The position numbers and the translations under genes were made by a program. A stretch of 40,412 nt of DNA from Gemmatimonadota bacterium (GTDB taxonomy: Bacteria; Gemmatimonadota; Gemmatimonadetes; Palauibacterales; Palauibacteraceae): contig JAJCZV010000001.1 in assembly GCA_029262175.1 (NCBI GenBank), positions 1-40,412 on the forward strand. The letters are read 5' to 3'. Shown piece after piece: positions 32,316-40,412 of the stretch. Every line of letters begins with the position of its first letter. The stretch's first letter is position 1. The notes under the pieces are model-generated. The model was not told the DNA's origin. It made no database searches and was given only the letters and a program-made list of their open reading frames with translations.

Positions 32316-35300
32316 ATGTACACATCGAGAGTCCGTCCACCACGAACGTCCAGCACACGGCAAGCGTTGCTCGCGCTGATGCTGATCTCGCCATTCTTAC
32401 TGTCGGCCTGCGAGCTAGATCCGATCGGCTTGCCCGTGGAACCTGCGGATGAGACCATCATCGAAGAGCTACTCGAGGACTTGCCGACGGTAGAAGAGAT
32501 GTTCGAGGGCTTGCCCGGCGAGGATGAGCCGAAGGGGTCCGTGCCCCCGGCGGTTGCGGCGGCCGTGGTGCCCGGGAATCAGATCTCGGTCGCGTTCACG
32601 GGCACTTTTGTTCGAAGCGGCCGGCCACAGGCCGTCTTCGACGCGACATGGTCCAACCCCCATCGCCCCACGATTTGGGGTACCGCTGCGGTCCCCCAAT
32701 TGCCTCGCTCGGCGGGGATTCGGACACGCAAGTTCTGCACACCATACGTGGGTCGAGGTAGCGGTCGACCGGGTGGTCCACCGCTCGATCTCACAAGGTG
32801 CATGACCGTAATCATGCCGCAGACCTCGTTCGCGTACAACGCGCGGATTTGGGTCACTCAGTTGGTCTTCAAGCGGCACCCCACTCGTGGGTACGTAATC
32901 GGCGTCACGAGGGTCAAGATCGGGTTCATCGACTTCACCGTGCCCGCGGCAGGTCCACCGGCCAATCAACCCCCGACAGCGAGCTTCACGTCGAACTGCG
33001 TCGACCTCGACTGCATGTTCGATGGATCCGCGTCCAGCGATCCGGACGGGACGATTCAGTCGCATTTGTGGGACTTCGGGGATGGGACCGTCCAAGGTGG
33101 CGCGACGCCGGCCCACACCTACGCGGCGGCGGGGACATACAACGTCACGCTTACGGCGACCGATAACGACGGGGCCACCGACACCGACGCGCAGCAGGTC
33201 ACGGTGATGGTGGCCAATCAGCCGCCGGTCGCGAGCTTCGCTCCTACCTGCGTCGATCTCGACTGCACGTTTGATTCGTCCGCATCGAACGACCCGGACG
33301 GGACGATCCAGTCCTACGCCTGGGACTTCGGAGACGGAAATACCGGTACGGGTTCTAGTCCAGCGCACAGCTTCGCGGCCGGAGGCACGTACGACGTGAC
33401 ACTGACCGTGACCGATGATGCGAGTGCGACCGGAACGGACACCCAGCAGGTCATGGTCATGCCGGGCAACCAGACGCCGACCGCGACCTTCACGCAGGGC
33501 TGTCTGGATCTGGACTGCACGTTCGATGGATCGGCGTCCAGCGATCCGGATGGTACGATCGCCGGTTACGCGTGGGACTACGGCGATGGCAACACGGGTA
33601 CCGGCGCCACGCCGACGCACACCTACGTTGCGGGCGGCACGTTCCAGGTGACGCTCACCGTGACCGATGATGATGGTGCCATGGGTTCGGACATGCAGCA
33701 GGTCACCGTGGTGGCTCCGAACCAGGCGCCGAACGCGAGCTTCACGCCGAGCTGCGTCGATCTCGACTGCACGTTCGACGGTTCGGGCTCGAGCGATCCG
33801 GACGGAACGATCGCGAGCTACGCATGGGACTTCGGTAATGGGAACTCCGGAACGGGTGCGGCACCGGCCCATACCTACGCCGCTGGCGGGACCTATTCGG
33901 TCGAGCTCACGGTGACGGACGCCGACGGGGCGACGGGCACCGATACGCAGCAGGTCACGGTCATGGCGGGGAACATGACGCCGACGGCGAGCTTCACGCC
34001 CACCTGCGTGGATCTCGACTGCACGTTTGATGGATCGGGATCGAGCGATCCGGACGGGACGATCCAGTCGCACGCGTGGGATTTCGGGGATGGCAACACG
34101 GGAACCGGTGCGAACCCGAGTCACACCTATGCGGCCGCCGGCACGTTCAGTGTCACACTCACCGTCACCGATGACGACGGTGCAACCGGCACGGACACGC
34201 AGCAGGTGACCGCGACGCTCGGCAACCAGGCGCCGACGGCGAGCTTCGCACCGAGCTGCGTCGATCTCGACTGCACGTTCGACGGTTCGGGCTCGAGCGA
34301 TCCGGACGGAACGATCGCGAGCTATGCGTGGGACTTCGGTGATGGGGATGCCGGGACGGGTGCGAACCCGACCCACACCTACGCCGCGGGCGGCACGTAC
34401 GACGTGACGCTCACGGTCACCGACGACGGCGGCGCGACGGGCACGGATACCCAGCAGGTCACCGTCACGGCGACGAACCAGGCCCCGACGGCGAGCTTCA
34501 CCGCCGGCTGCACGGACCTGAACTGCAGCTTCGATGGCGCTGGATCCACCGATCCGGACGGAACGATCGCGAGCTATGCGTGGGACTTCGGGGACGGGAA
34601 CAACGGGATCGGCATCAATCCCATGCATACGTACGCCGCGGCCGCGACGTACTCCGTCACGCTCACCGTCACCGATGATGGAGGGGCCACCGGGACGGAC
34701 ACGCAACAAGTCACGGCTACGGCGCCGCCGATGGGACAGATCGGAGCCACGATCGTCGGCGAGGCGGCTGGTGACGCCTTTGGCTCGGCCCTCGCGATCT
34801 CGGACAACGGTCTTCGGGTCGCCGTCGGGGCCCCGAACAACAGTGCCGTGGGAACCCAGGCAGGACACGTCCGCGTGCTCGAGTGGGACGGCGTCTCGTG
34901 GAGCCAACTCGGCGCGGATTTTGACGGTCCCAGCCAGTTCTGGCGCATCGGCGAGCCGCACACCATCGCGATGTCGGGAGACGGGAATCGGGTCGCGATC
35001 GGTAGGCACCGCGACAACAGCAACAAGGGCGCAGTGCTGGTCTACGAGTTCTCGGGCGGTAGCTGGAACCAGATCGGGCAAACGATCTCCGATGCGAACC
35101 TGTCTCAGCTGGGCTATTCAGTGGCCCTTTCTACGACAGGGCAGCGCGTCGGGATCGGCGCCCCGATGACGGGGACCTTCGGCAATCCCACCGGTGCTGG
35201 GGTCGTATTCGAGCTATCGGGCGGTTCGTGGAGCACGGTCGGATCTGCGATCCTCGGCGCGGCACCCGGTGATCAGGCCGGGGCTTCGGTCGACATCTCC

Positions 35301-35873
35301 GGCGACGGCAACCGTATCGCGATCGGAGCGCAGGGGGCCGACGGCGCTGCGAACAACGCAGGTCACGTGCGCCTGTTCGAGTGGAACGGCACTTCCTGGA
35401 CTCAGGTCGGCCAGGACATGGACGGAAACCCCACGGGAGGGCTGTTCGGGATGTCCGTGTCGCTGTCCAGCGATGGCGCCCGCGTGGCTGGCTGGGCCGG
35501 CGTGGCCGGTGACTACGCGAAGGTGTTCGAGCTTGCCGGGAGCACCTGGGTACAGATGGGGCCGGACTTCAGTGTTCCCACCGCATTCGCCCTCCACATG
35601 CCGATCTCGCTCTCCTCCACCGGAAGTCGGATCGCGATCGGAAGACCGTTTGGAGGCATCAACGGCCACGGGCTGCTCCAAAGCTACGATTGGACTGGAG
35701 CGAGCTGGGTGCAGGTGGGGATGGACCACACCGGACCGAATCAAAGCGACAACCTCGGATGGAGCGTGGCCCTATCCGGGGACGGCAGCCGCGTGATCGC
35801 GGGGATGCCGGGCTTCGACAACGGAGTCCCGATCAGCAACATCGGAGGCGCGCGAATCTTCACCGTCCCCTAA
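32316..35873 (+). CDS. Large lipoprotein with seven PKD domains and an FG-GAP propeller
   Basis: A 1185-aa exported lipoprotein (lipobox LLSAC, Cys about 32). Residues 33-216 are an unrecognised N-terminal region with an acidic stretch. Residues 217-804 are seven consecutive PKD domains of exactly 84 aa, each with a CVDLDC-type cysteine pair, SSDPDGTI, AWDFGDG and HTYAAGGTY motifs. Residues 805-1185 are FG-GAP-like blades (GDAFGSALAISDNGLRVAVG, GASVDISGDGNRIAIGAQGA). PKD arrays act as stiff spacers or sugar- and protein-binding modules on secreted proteins; no enzyme domain is present. GGAGAGG precedes the ATG at 32316. It sits between the ECF sigma factor and a kinase. A long antisense frame here is an artefact of the repeats. 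Confidence 0.88.
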   Translation: MYTSRVRPPRTSSTRQALLALMLISPFLLSACELDPIGLPVEPADETIIEELLEDLPTVEEMFEGLPGEDEPKGSVPPAVAAAVVPGNQISVAFTGTFVRSGRPQAVFDATWSNPHRPTIWGTAAVPQLPRSAGIRTRKFCTPYVGRGSGRPGGPPLDLTRCMTVIMPQTSFAYNARIWVTQLVFKRHPTRGYVIGVTRVKIGFIDFTVPAAGPPANQPPTASFTSNCVDLDCMFDGSASSDPDGTIQSHLWDFGDGTVQGGATPAHTYAAAGTYNVTLTATDNDGATDTDAQQVTVMVANQPPVASFAPTCVDLDCTFDSSASNDPDGTIQSYAWDFGDGNTGTGSSPAHSFAAGGTYDVTLTVTDDASATGTDTQQVMVMPGNQTPTATFTQGCLDLDCTFDGSASSDPDGTIAGYAWDYGDGNTGTGATPTHTYVAGGTFQVTLTVTDDDGAMGSDMQQVTVVAPNQAPNASFTPSCVDLDCTFDGSGSSDPDGTIASYAWDFGNGNSGTGAAPAHTYAAGGTYSVELTVTDADGATGTDTQQVTVMAGNMTPTASFTPTCVDLDCTFDGSGSSDPDGTIQSHAWDFGDGNTGTGANPSHTYAAAGTFSVTLTVTDDDGATGTDTQQVTATLGNQAPTASFAPSCVDLDCTFDGSGSSDPDGTIASYAWDFGDGDAGTGANPTHTYAAGGTYDVTLTVTDDGGATGTDTQQVTVTATNQAPTASFTAGCTDLNCSFDGAGSTDPDGTIASYAWDFGDGNNGIGINPMHTYAAAATYSVTLTVTDDGGATGTDTQQVTATAPPMGQIGATIVGEAAGDAFGSALAISDNGLRVAVGAPNNSAVGTQAGHVRVLEWDGVSWSQLGADFDGPSQFWRIGEPHTIAMSGDGNRVAIGRHRDNSNKGAVLVYEFSGGSWNQIGQTISDANLSQLGYSVALSTTGQRVGIGAPMTGTFGNPTGAGVVFELSGGSWSTVGSAILGAAPGDQAGASVDISGDGNRIAIGAQGADGAANNAGHVRLFEWNGTSWTQVGQDMDGNPTGGLFGMSVSLSSDGARVAGWAGVAGDYAKVFELAGSTWVQMGPDFSVPTAFALHMPISLSSTGSRIAIGRPFGGINGHGLLQSYDWTGASWVQVGMDHTGPNQSDNLGWSVALSGDGSRVIAGMPGFDNGVPISNIGGARIFTVP
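32964..34727 (+). repeat. Seven tandem 252 bp PKD-coding repeats
   Basis: Seven units of 252 bp in phase with the reading frame. Units 4 and 6 share especially long identical stretches (for example around the TGCGTCGATCTCGACTGCAC motif at 33754 and 34258), which indicates duplication or gene conversion within the array. Confidence 0.92.
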
Positions 35874-35914
35874 TCGAGGAGAAGATGATCGTAGTCGCCG
35901 CGCCGGGAGGCGAC

Positions 35915-35950
35915 GGGGCCGGCCCCCAGCGGGAGGCTGGCCCCTTATGC
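35915..35950 (+). terminator. Candidate terminator after the PKD gene
   Basis: GGGGCCGGCC pairs with GGCTGGCCCC (10 bp, one G.T) around a ten-base loop, followed by TTATGCTTG. The T run is poor, so termination may be weak or Rho-assisted. The remaining bases to the kinase start at 36072 hold nothing recognisable. Confidence 0.5.
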
Positions 35951-36071
35951 TTGAGGGGCCTGTGCGGCAGTCGCCGATCAAGCATCTTCGCGGCTGCAGA
36001 AGAAGACCGTACTGCCGAGGTAAGCGACGGACCGAACGCTCGAGCGGTGAGCGAGTGCCCATGGATCCTGG

Positions 36072-38786
36072 ATGAGTGACCAGCTCTTCAAGCGCGCGAA
36101 CGAGATCTTCTCCGCGGTCGTCGACGCGGCCGAGGACGAGCGCTCCGCCCTGCTCGATCAGCTTTGTGGCGACGACGAGACGGCCCGGGCCGAGGTCGAG
36201 TCGCTCCTCGCTTACCATGAAGACGACACCGGTCCGCTCTCGGACAATACCGCCGTCGAACTCATCCACACGGCTGAGCCGAAGCCCTGGGTGGGTCGGA
36301 GGCTCGGGCCTTGGGAAGTGGACGGTCTACTGGGTCGAGGCGGCATGGGCACCGTGTATTCGGCTCACCGTGCGGATGGCGCCTTCGAGCAGAAAGTCGC
36401 GGTCAAGACGCTCACACTCGGGGTTCTGGATCGAGATGGCGTCGAGCGATTCGAGCGTGAGCGCCGGATCTTGGCCAGCTTGAAGCACCCCAACATCGCG
36501 CACGTACTGGATGGCGGCGCCACCGACGAAGGGTTGCCCTATTTGGTCATGGAGTACGTCGCCGGCGTACCGATCGACACCTTCTGTGAGACCGAGGGTC
36601 TTTCGGTCGAGGCACGCGTCGATCTGTTCCGCGAGGTCTGCGCGGCGGTCGAGCACGCACACGGGCGGTTGATCCTCCACCGCGACATCAAGCCCACCAA
36701 CGTCCTGATCACGGCGGACGGACAACCCAAGCTCCTCGACTTCGGGATCGCGAAAACGCTGTCCGGCTCCGCTGAGGAAGCGATCACCCGGGTCGGCCAG
36801 GCGCGGCTGACGCCGGAGTACGCCTCTCCAGAGCAGTTCCAGGGCGAACCCTTGTCGACGTCGACCGACGTCTATCAGCTGGGCGTCCTCCTGTATCGAC
36901 TCCTCGCGGGTCGGCCGCCGTTCAAGCAGGAGGGTCGATACGTCGATCTGATGACGGAGGTTCTCGAACGCGTGCCGCAAATGCCCAGCGCGGTCCTCGT
37001 CGACGCCAACGTCAAGATTTCCTCGGATCTCGACAAGATCGTGCTGATGGCGTTGCGGAAGGAGCCGGACCGCCGCTATCGATCGGCGGCGGACTTCTCC
37101 GATGACTTGCTCGCCTTTCTTCGCGGTCTCCCCGTCCGCGCCCATTCCGGCAGCCGACGCTACCGAGTCGGCAAGTTCGTTCGAAGAAACCGCGTCGCTG
37201 TCGCTTCGGCGGGTCTTGTAGCCTTGTCCCTCGTAGGCGGCCTGGCGGCGACGCTGAACCAAACCGGACGGGCGCAAAGAGAGGCCGCGACCTCGAAGGC
37301 GATCAACCGCTTTATGCAGGAGACGCTCACCTCAGCGGACCCTTATCGCTTGGGGGCTGACGTGAGTCTTCAGGAAGTCCTCAGAGCATCGGCGGGCACA
37401 CTCGATACCGCGTTCGCGAGTGATCCAGAGGTCCGTGCCGGTCTTCTCGGAGCCATCGGTCGCACCTACGTAAGTCTCGGCCTCCAAGAACAAGGCATGG
37501 CAGTGCTCGACTCCGCTTTGGCGAGCTACGACCGTTTGGGTGAGCGGTTCTCTCGAGAGGCCTACGCCGTCGACATCGTGTGGGTCGCCGGCGCGACCGG
37601 GCTTGGGAGGCTGGACGAGGTGTTGGCTCGGACGAAAACGTCTGTAGCGGGGTTCGAAGCGGCTATGGGGCCCTCAGATTCTACGGTACTAGTCCTCCGC
37701 ATATCGCGCGGAATCCCCGGTGTCATAGAGGGTTCGCCCGACGAGGCCATCGACGAGCTCGAGGAAGTTCTGGCGCGCGCCAGAGCCTCCTTTGGACCGG
37801 ACCATCCGATCACGCTCCGAGCGGCGGCGACGCTCGGATTGGCGTTGGCGCTGGGATCGAGTCGAGTGGACGAGGCCGGTGACCTGCTGTTGCACGCGGC
37901 TGCAGGGCTGCATGCCCGTGGGTTCCAGCCCGACGAGCTCGTATCACTAGGTTATGCGATCGACGGACTCACGCGTGTCGGTGAGACGGATGAGGCGGAG
38001 CGCATCGCCCGCGATCTCATCAAAGCGGCAGAGGAGAGCTGGGGGGCTGGGCATGTGTCGACGATCCTGCCTCGGCAACAGCTCGCGCTCGCGTTGGGTC
38101 AATCCCGCTCGATCGAGGAGAGCCTCGAGGTACTCGGCGGAACACTTGCCGACGCAACGCGCTTGCTGGGCGAAGACGACTACCAGCGGGTGCTCGTCCA
38201 GTCGGACTACAGCCTGGCTCTCGCGCGTGTAGGGAGATCAACAGAGGCCATACCCCTCCAGCGCCAAGCCGTCGACTTCTTTCGCAGTCAAGTCGGTGAC
38301 CAAGCGCAAATCACGCTGTTGACCATGCAGAATCTCGCGTGGATGCTTGCCCAGGTCGGGGATTTCGCGGAGTCTCGCGAACTGCTCGAAGAGGCCGTCG
38401 CACTTAGTCAGCCTGTTGCAGGGATCGTGTACTACACCGCGGTCACCAATCTGGGGTGGGTCACTTCACTGGCGGGCGATCACGAGACGGCACTCGAGGT
38501 GCTCGAGGCGCCTTTGGGAGAGGCGCGAGCGAAGCTCTCGCCGGCCGGCTCCACGCTCGTGAGCCTTTTGGTGACCCGGGCGCGCATCCTCCTGCAGTCG
38601 GGTCGGATCGAAGATGCAGAACGCGCGTACCTGGAGATTCACGCCAACTACGTGACCGCCCGCGGCGAGGGCTCCGGCCACGTCGACATCCAATGGGCCA
38701 TCCGGCAACTCGTGGGGTTCTACGAATCCATCGGGCGCGAGGCCGACGCGATGCGTTGGGAGCAGGAACTGGACGCCAGCGGATAG
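36072..38786 (+). CDS. Ser/Thr protein kinase with C-terminal TPR domain
   Basis: A 904-aa kinase with the same architecture as that at 15735-18248. A helical N-terminal segment (FKRANEIFSAVVDAAEDERS) precedes the kinase domain: GRGGMG P-loop (about 88), Lys 112 in VAVKTL, Asp 205 in LHRDIKPTN, Asp 223 in LLDFGIAK, TPEYASPEQ activation segment. A single membrane helix (VAVASAGLVALSLVGGLAATL) lies near residues 374-395. The rest is a long degenerate TPR solenoid (residues about 410-900). The outer TPRs probably sense a ligand or partner. Its place downstream of the ECF sigma factor makes that factor a candidate substrate. The ATG at 36072 has no strong Shine-Dalgarno. Confidence 0.92.
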   Translation: MSDQLFKRANEIFSAVVDAAEDERSALLDQLCGDDETARAEVESLLAYHEDDTGPLSDNTAVELIHTAEPKPWVGRRLGPWEVDGLLGRGGMGTVYSAHRADGAFEQKVAVKTLTLGVLDRDGVERFERERRILASLKHPNIAHVLDGGATDEGLPYLVMEYVAGVPIDTFCETEGLSVEARVDLFREVCAAVEHAHGRLILHRDIKPTNVLITADGQPKLLDFGIAKTLSGSAEEAITRVGQARLTPEYASPEQFQGEPLSTSTDVYQLGVLLYRLLAGRPPFKQEGRYVDLMTEVLERVPQMPSAVLVDANVKISSDLDKIVLMALRKEPDRRYRSAADFSDDLLAFLRGLPVRAHSGSRRYRVGKFVRRNRVAVASAGLVALSLVGGLAATLNQTGRAQREAATSKAINRFMQETLTSADPYRLGADVSLQEVLRASAGTLDTAFASDPEVRAGLLGAIGRTYVSLGLQEQGMAVLDSALASYDRLGERFSREAYAVDIVWVAGATGLGRLDEVLARTKTSVAGFEAAMGPSDSTVLVLRISRGIPGVIEGSPDEAIDELEEVLARARASFGPDHPITLRAAATLGLALALGSSRVDEAGDLLLHAAAGLHARGFQPDELVSLGYAIDGLTRVGETDEAERIARDLIKAAEESWGAGHVSTILPRQQLALALGQSRSIEESLEVLGGTLADATRLLGEDDYQRVLVQSDYSLALARVGRSTEAIPLQRQAVDFFRSQVGDQAQITLLTMQNLAWMLAQVGDFAESRELLEEAVALSQPVAGIVYYTAVTNLGWVTSLAGDHETALEVLEAPLGEARAKLSPAGSTLVSLLVTRARILLQSGRIEDAERAYLEIHANYVTARGEGSGHVDIQWAIRQLVGFYESIGREADAMRWEQELDASG

Positions 38787-38875
38787 GGCCATCCATTCGT
38801 CTGAAATGCGGTGCGACAGTGGCCGTTTTGAAAGATCGGAAGGCGGCCGACGTCGACGGTGGCATGAACGGCGGC

Positions 38876-39757
38876 TCAGAACGGTCGGTAGCACTGGTCG
38901 CCCTCGGGCTGAAACCCGGCCTCCAGGGAGCCCGCGCGTTCGAAACGATCCTCCAGGCCACCGGTGAAGATCACGGCGTCGGCCTGGCCCGCAGCAGGAT
39001 CTTCGAACCGAAGCTGAACCGGCTCACGCTCCTGCGGCGCGCGAGCTTCGTGGAACGCCAGGTCCGATTCGCTCTCGAGGATCCAGGGAGCGACACCCGC
39101 CCACATCGGAGCCGAGGCGAGGTGCCCGCTCCCGAGGCACGTCTCGTAGACGGCGACGTACCGGTTCGCACCGTTGGCGGATAGGTACATGCCCGTGAAG
39201 CGATCGACATCGTCGCGTGGCGCGCCGACGTTCTGCCACCGCATGACATCGGCACGGCTTGGCTCGCCGCCCGTCGAGAACATCGTAGGCTCGGGCGCGG
39301 CGTCGGGGAGCGTGCCGCCCACGGCGACCAGCTGCGCGCGGGCGCGCGGGTGCTCTGGCTCGTCCTGTAACGCTTCGAGATACAGGGATTCCGCCAGTTG
39401 CGGCAGACCCTTCGCCGCGTAGGCGTCGCCCTGAACGACTTGGAGGTCGGCGGTCATCTGCCCGCCGCTGCTCTGTGCCAGCTGGACCACGACCAGCGCG
39501 GCATCCGGATCCCCCGCACTCGTGTAGGCGTTCGCGAGCGCGACCAAACGATCGCGACTTACGTCGAACTCGGCCAACCGCGTCACGAGAAGGACCACGT
39601 CGACCATCGCCGCCTGGGAGCCCTTTTCGTCGATCAGCCGTTTCACCTCGTCCGAGAGCTGTGGCTTGAGGGTTTGCGCCTCCGCGGGAAGAACGAGCGG
39701 GAAGGCGAGTAGCCCCGCCAAACAGAGGTTCGGCAACGTTCGAGCGCGTCGGGTCAT
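38876..39757 (-). CDS. Secreted TPR-like protein of unknown function
   Basis: A 293-aa exported protein; the signal peptide (LCLAGLLAFPLVLPAEAQ) starts at the ATG at 39757, which has GGAGG at good spacing, so the in-frame ATG at 39838 is not used. Residues about 30-145 contain two or three TPR-like helical repeats (LVALANAYTSAGDPDAALVV, VVQGDAYAAKGLPQLAESLY, LEALQDEPEHPRARAQLVAV). The C-terminal half (about 150-293) is a beta-rich region with three cysteines and no recognised family. It is convergent with the kinase-TPR gene and lies downstream of the tRNA repeat region on the same strand. Confidence 0.75.
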   Translation of the reverse strand: MTRRARTLPNLCLAGLLAFPLVLPAEAQTLKPQLSDEVKRLIDEKGSQAAMVDVVLLVTRLAEFDVSRDRLVALANAYTSAGDPDAALVVVQLAQSSGGQMTADLQVVQGDAYAAKGLPQLAESLYLEALQDEPEHPRARAQLVAVGGTLPDAAPEPTMFSTGGEPSRADVMRWQNVGAPRDDVDRFTGMYLSANGANRYVAVYETCLGSGHLASAPMWAGVAPWILESESDLAFHEARAPQEREPVQLRFEDPAAGQADAVIFTGGLEDRFERAGSLEAGFQPEGDQCYRPF

Positions 39758-39884
39758 GGGGCATCCTCCGGGGCCAGCGTTGGGGCCTGACAGCGATCCA
39801 CACGCGGTAAAGCGCAGAAGGAGAGGTCGGTCCGCCACTCGTCACGCGTCTGGGAGGCAAGGGCTGGGATTGCTACGCAGGGGT

Positions 39885-40272
39885 ATGGGCCCGGGTGGAT
39901 TGGGTGACGCACCGTCCCCTGGCGGGGCCGCTGCCTCACCGAGGCTCGCGCCGGTGGCGCTCGCGTTGAACCACCTTGGCAGCGTGGCGGACCGGGAGGT
40001 CGGAAAGAAACATCATGGGCCCGGGTGGATTGGGTGAGTCACCGTCCCCTGGCGGGGCCGCTGCCTCACCGAGGCTCGCGCCGGTGGCGCTCGCGTTGAA
40101 CCACCTTGGCAGCGTGCCGGACCGGGAGGTCGGAAAGAAACATCATGGGCCCGGGTGGATTGGGTGAGTCACCGTCCCCTGGCGGGGCCGCTGCCTCACC
40201 GAGGCTCGCGCCGGTGGCGCTCGCGTTGAACCACCTTGGCTGCGTGCGGACCGGGAGGTCGAACAGAACACC
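39885..40272 (-). repeat. Three tandem 130/130/128 bp repeats trailing tRNA-Ile
   Basis: Units at 39885-40014, 40015-40144 and 40145-40272, nearly identical except for a few substitutions and small indels in the unit next to the tRNA. On the minus strand each unit starts right after a tRNA 3' end and finishes with AATCCACCCGGGCCCA, the last 16 nt of the tRNA-Ile gene (copies at 40146-40161, 40016-40031 and 39886-39901). Each unit also holds GGTGGTTCAA, identical to part of the tRNA T arm, and can form hairpins (GCCTC-GGT-GAGGC, CCCC-GCCA-GGGG, GGTGACTCACC). The 127 bp left of the array to 39757 shows nothing else. Plus-strand ORFs here are repeats read by chance. Confidence 0.95.
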
Positions 40273-40273
40273 A

Positions 40274-40348
40274 TGGGCCCGGGTGGATTTGAACCACCGA
40301 CCTCCCGCTTATCAGGCGGGCGCTCTAACCAGGCTGAGCTACGGGCCC
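40274..40348 (-). tRNA. tRNA-Ile (GAT anticodon)
   Basis: A 75-nt cloverleaf on the minus strand: acceptor GGGCCCG/CGGGCCC, D stem GCTC/GAGC, anticodon stem CCCGC/GCGGG with loop CTGATAA (anticodon GAT), variable AGGTC, T stem GGTGG/CCACC with loop TTCAAAT, and discriminator A. CCA is not encoded (TGG follows). It is not inside a visible rRNA operon. An 8 bp hairpin lies just upstream (40358-40389). Confidence 0.97.
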
Positions 40349-40412
40349 CAGATGACGATCGGCGCCGACCGCTGTGGCCGAGCGCCGATTCGCCTCATGC
40401 TACGCGGTCTCT

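Noticed and set aside
32469..35081. Antisense open frame of 870 codons across the PKD gene
   Set aside because: It is a repeat-driven shadow: Arg/Val-rich composition, no recognisable domain, and the plus frame has a lipobox, Shine-Dalgarno and clear PKD domains.
39666..40167. Plus-strand Gly/Pro-rich ORFs over the tandem repeats near the tRNA
   Set aside because: They only restate the repeat in a frame without stops, have no ribosome site and would be antisense to the tRNA transcript.
39885..40272. CRISPR array or integrative-element attachment sites
   Set aside because: There are no alternating short repeats and unique spacers: whole 130 bp units are repeated. No integrase or cas gene is in the window, although duplicated tRNA 3' ends can resemble att sites.

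Overview
The window is 40.4 kb of GC-rich, densely coded bacterial chromosome with no transposase, integrase, phage gene or CRISPR array. Secreted beta-propeller and LVIVD proteins, S9 and S15-type hydrolases, amidohydrolases, DUF2911, Ser/Thr kinases with C-terminal TPRs and a TIGR02999-type ECF sigma factor together suggest a Gemmatimonadota or neighbouring (Acidobacteriota-like) heterotroph. That placement is inference from gene content; there is no rRNA here to test it.

Layout. 1-1674: 3' part of a YtcJ-like amidohydrolase. 1690-2889 (-): glutaredoxin-like protein, SdpR-type repressor and SdpI-type membrane protein, with a palindromic operator candidate. 2957-5317 (-): secreted FG-GAP/choice-of-anchor-B protein. 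5542-7614: secreted S9 peptidase. 7663-8558 (-): VOC protein and MarR regulator. 8649-9164 (-): rsmD. 9255-14731 (+): Nramp-like transporter, MOSC protein carrying an in-frame minisatellite, PPC-domain protein, DUF2911 lipoprotein and M23 lipoprotein. 14728-15651 (-): phenylalanine hydroxylase behind a leader peptide and attenuator. 15735-18248: kinase-TPR protein. 18282-21224 (-): amidohydrolase, GNAT and ChaN operon. 21373-23614: GT90 glycosyltransferase and PQQ-type sugar dehydrogenase. 23626-24273 (-): M23 lipoprotein. 24460-25522: arrestin-like gene broken by two G-run frameshifts. 25635-26882: second choice-of-anchor-B protein. 26939-29819 (-): BKACE enzyme and CocE-type hydrolase, divergent from an APC permease (29958-31418). 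31558-38786: ECF sigma factor, seven-PKD lipoprotein and a second kinase-TPR protein. 38876-39757 (-): secreted TPR-like protein. 39885-40348 (-): tRNA-Ile(GAT) followed by three tandem 128-130 bp repeats.

Most genes encode exported or envelope proteins for peptide, amino-acid and small-ester scavenging, plus signalling. The two most interesting structures are small RNA-level ones. The first is a 27-codon leader with Phe-Tyr-Tyr-Tyr, alternative stems and an intrinsic terminator before phhA, which looks like a tyrosine-sensing attenuator on a tyrosine-forming enzyme. The second is a tRNA-Ile gene trailed by three repeats that each end in the last 16 nt of that tRNA, an arrangement resembling the distal repeats of the E. 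coli tyrT operon. No stretch longer than about 300 bases lacks a gene except 39758-40273, which holds those repeats.
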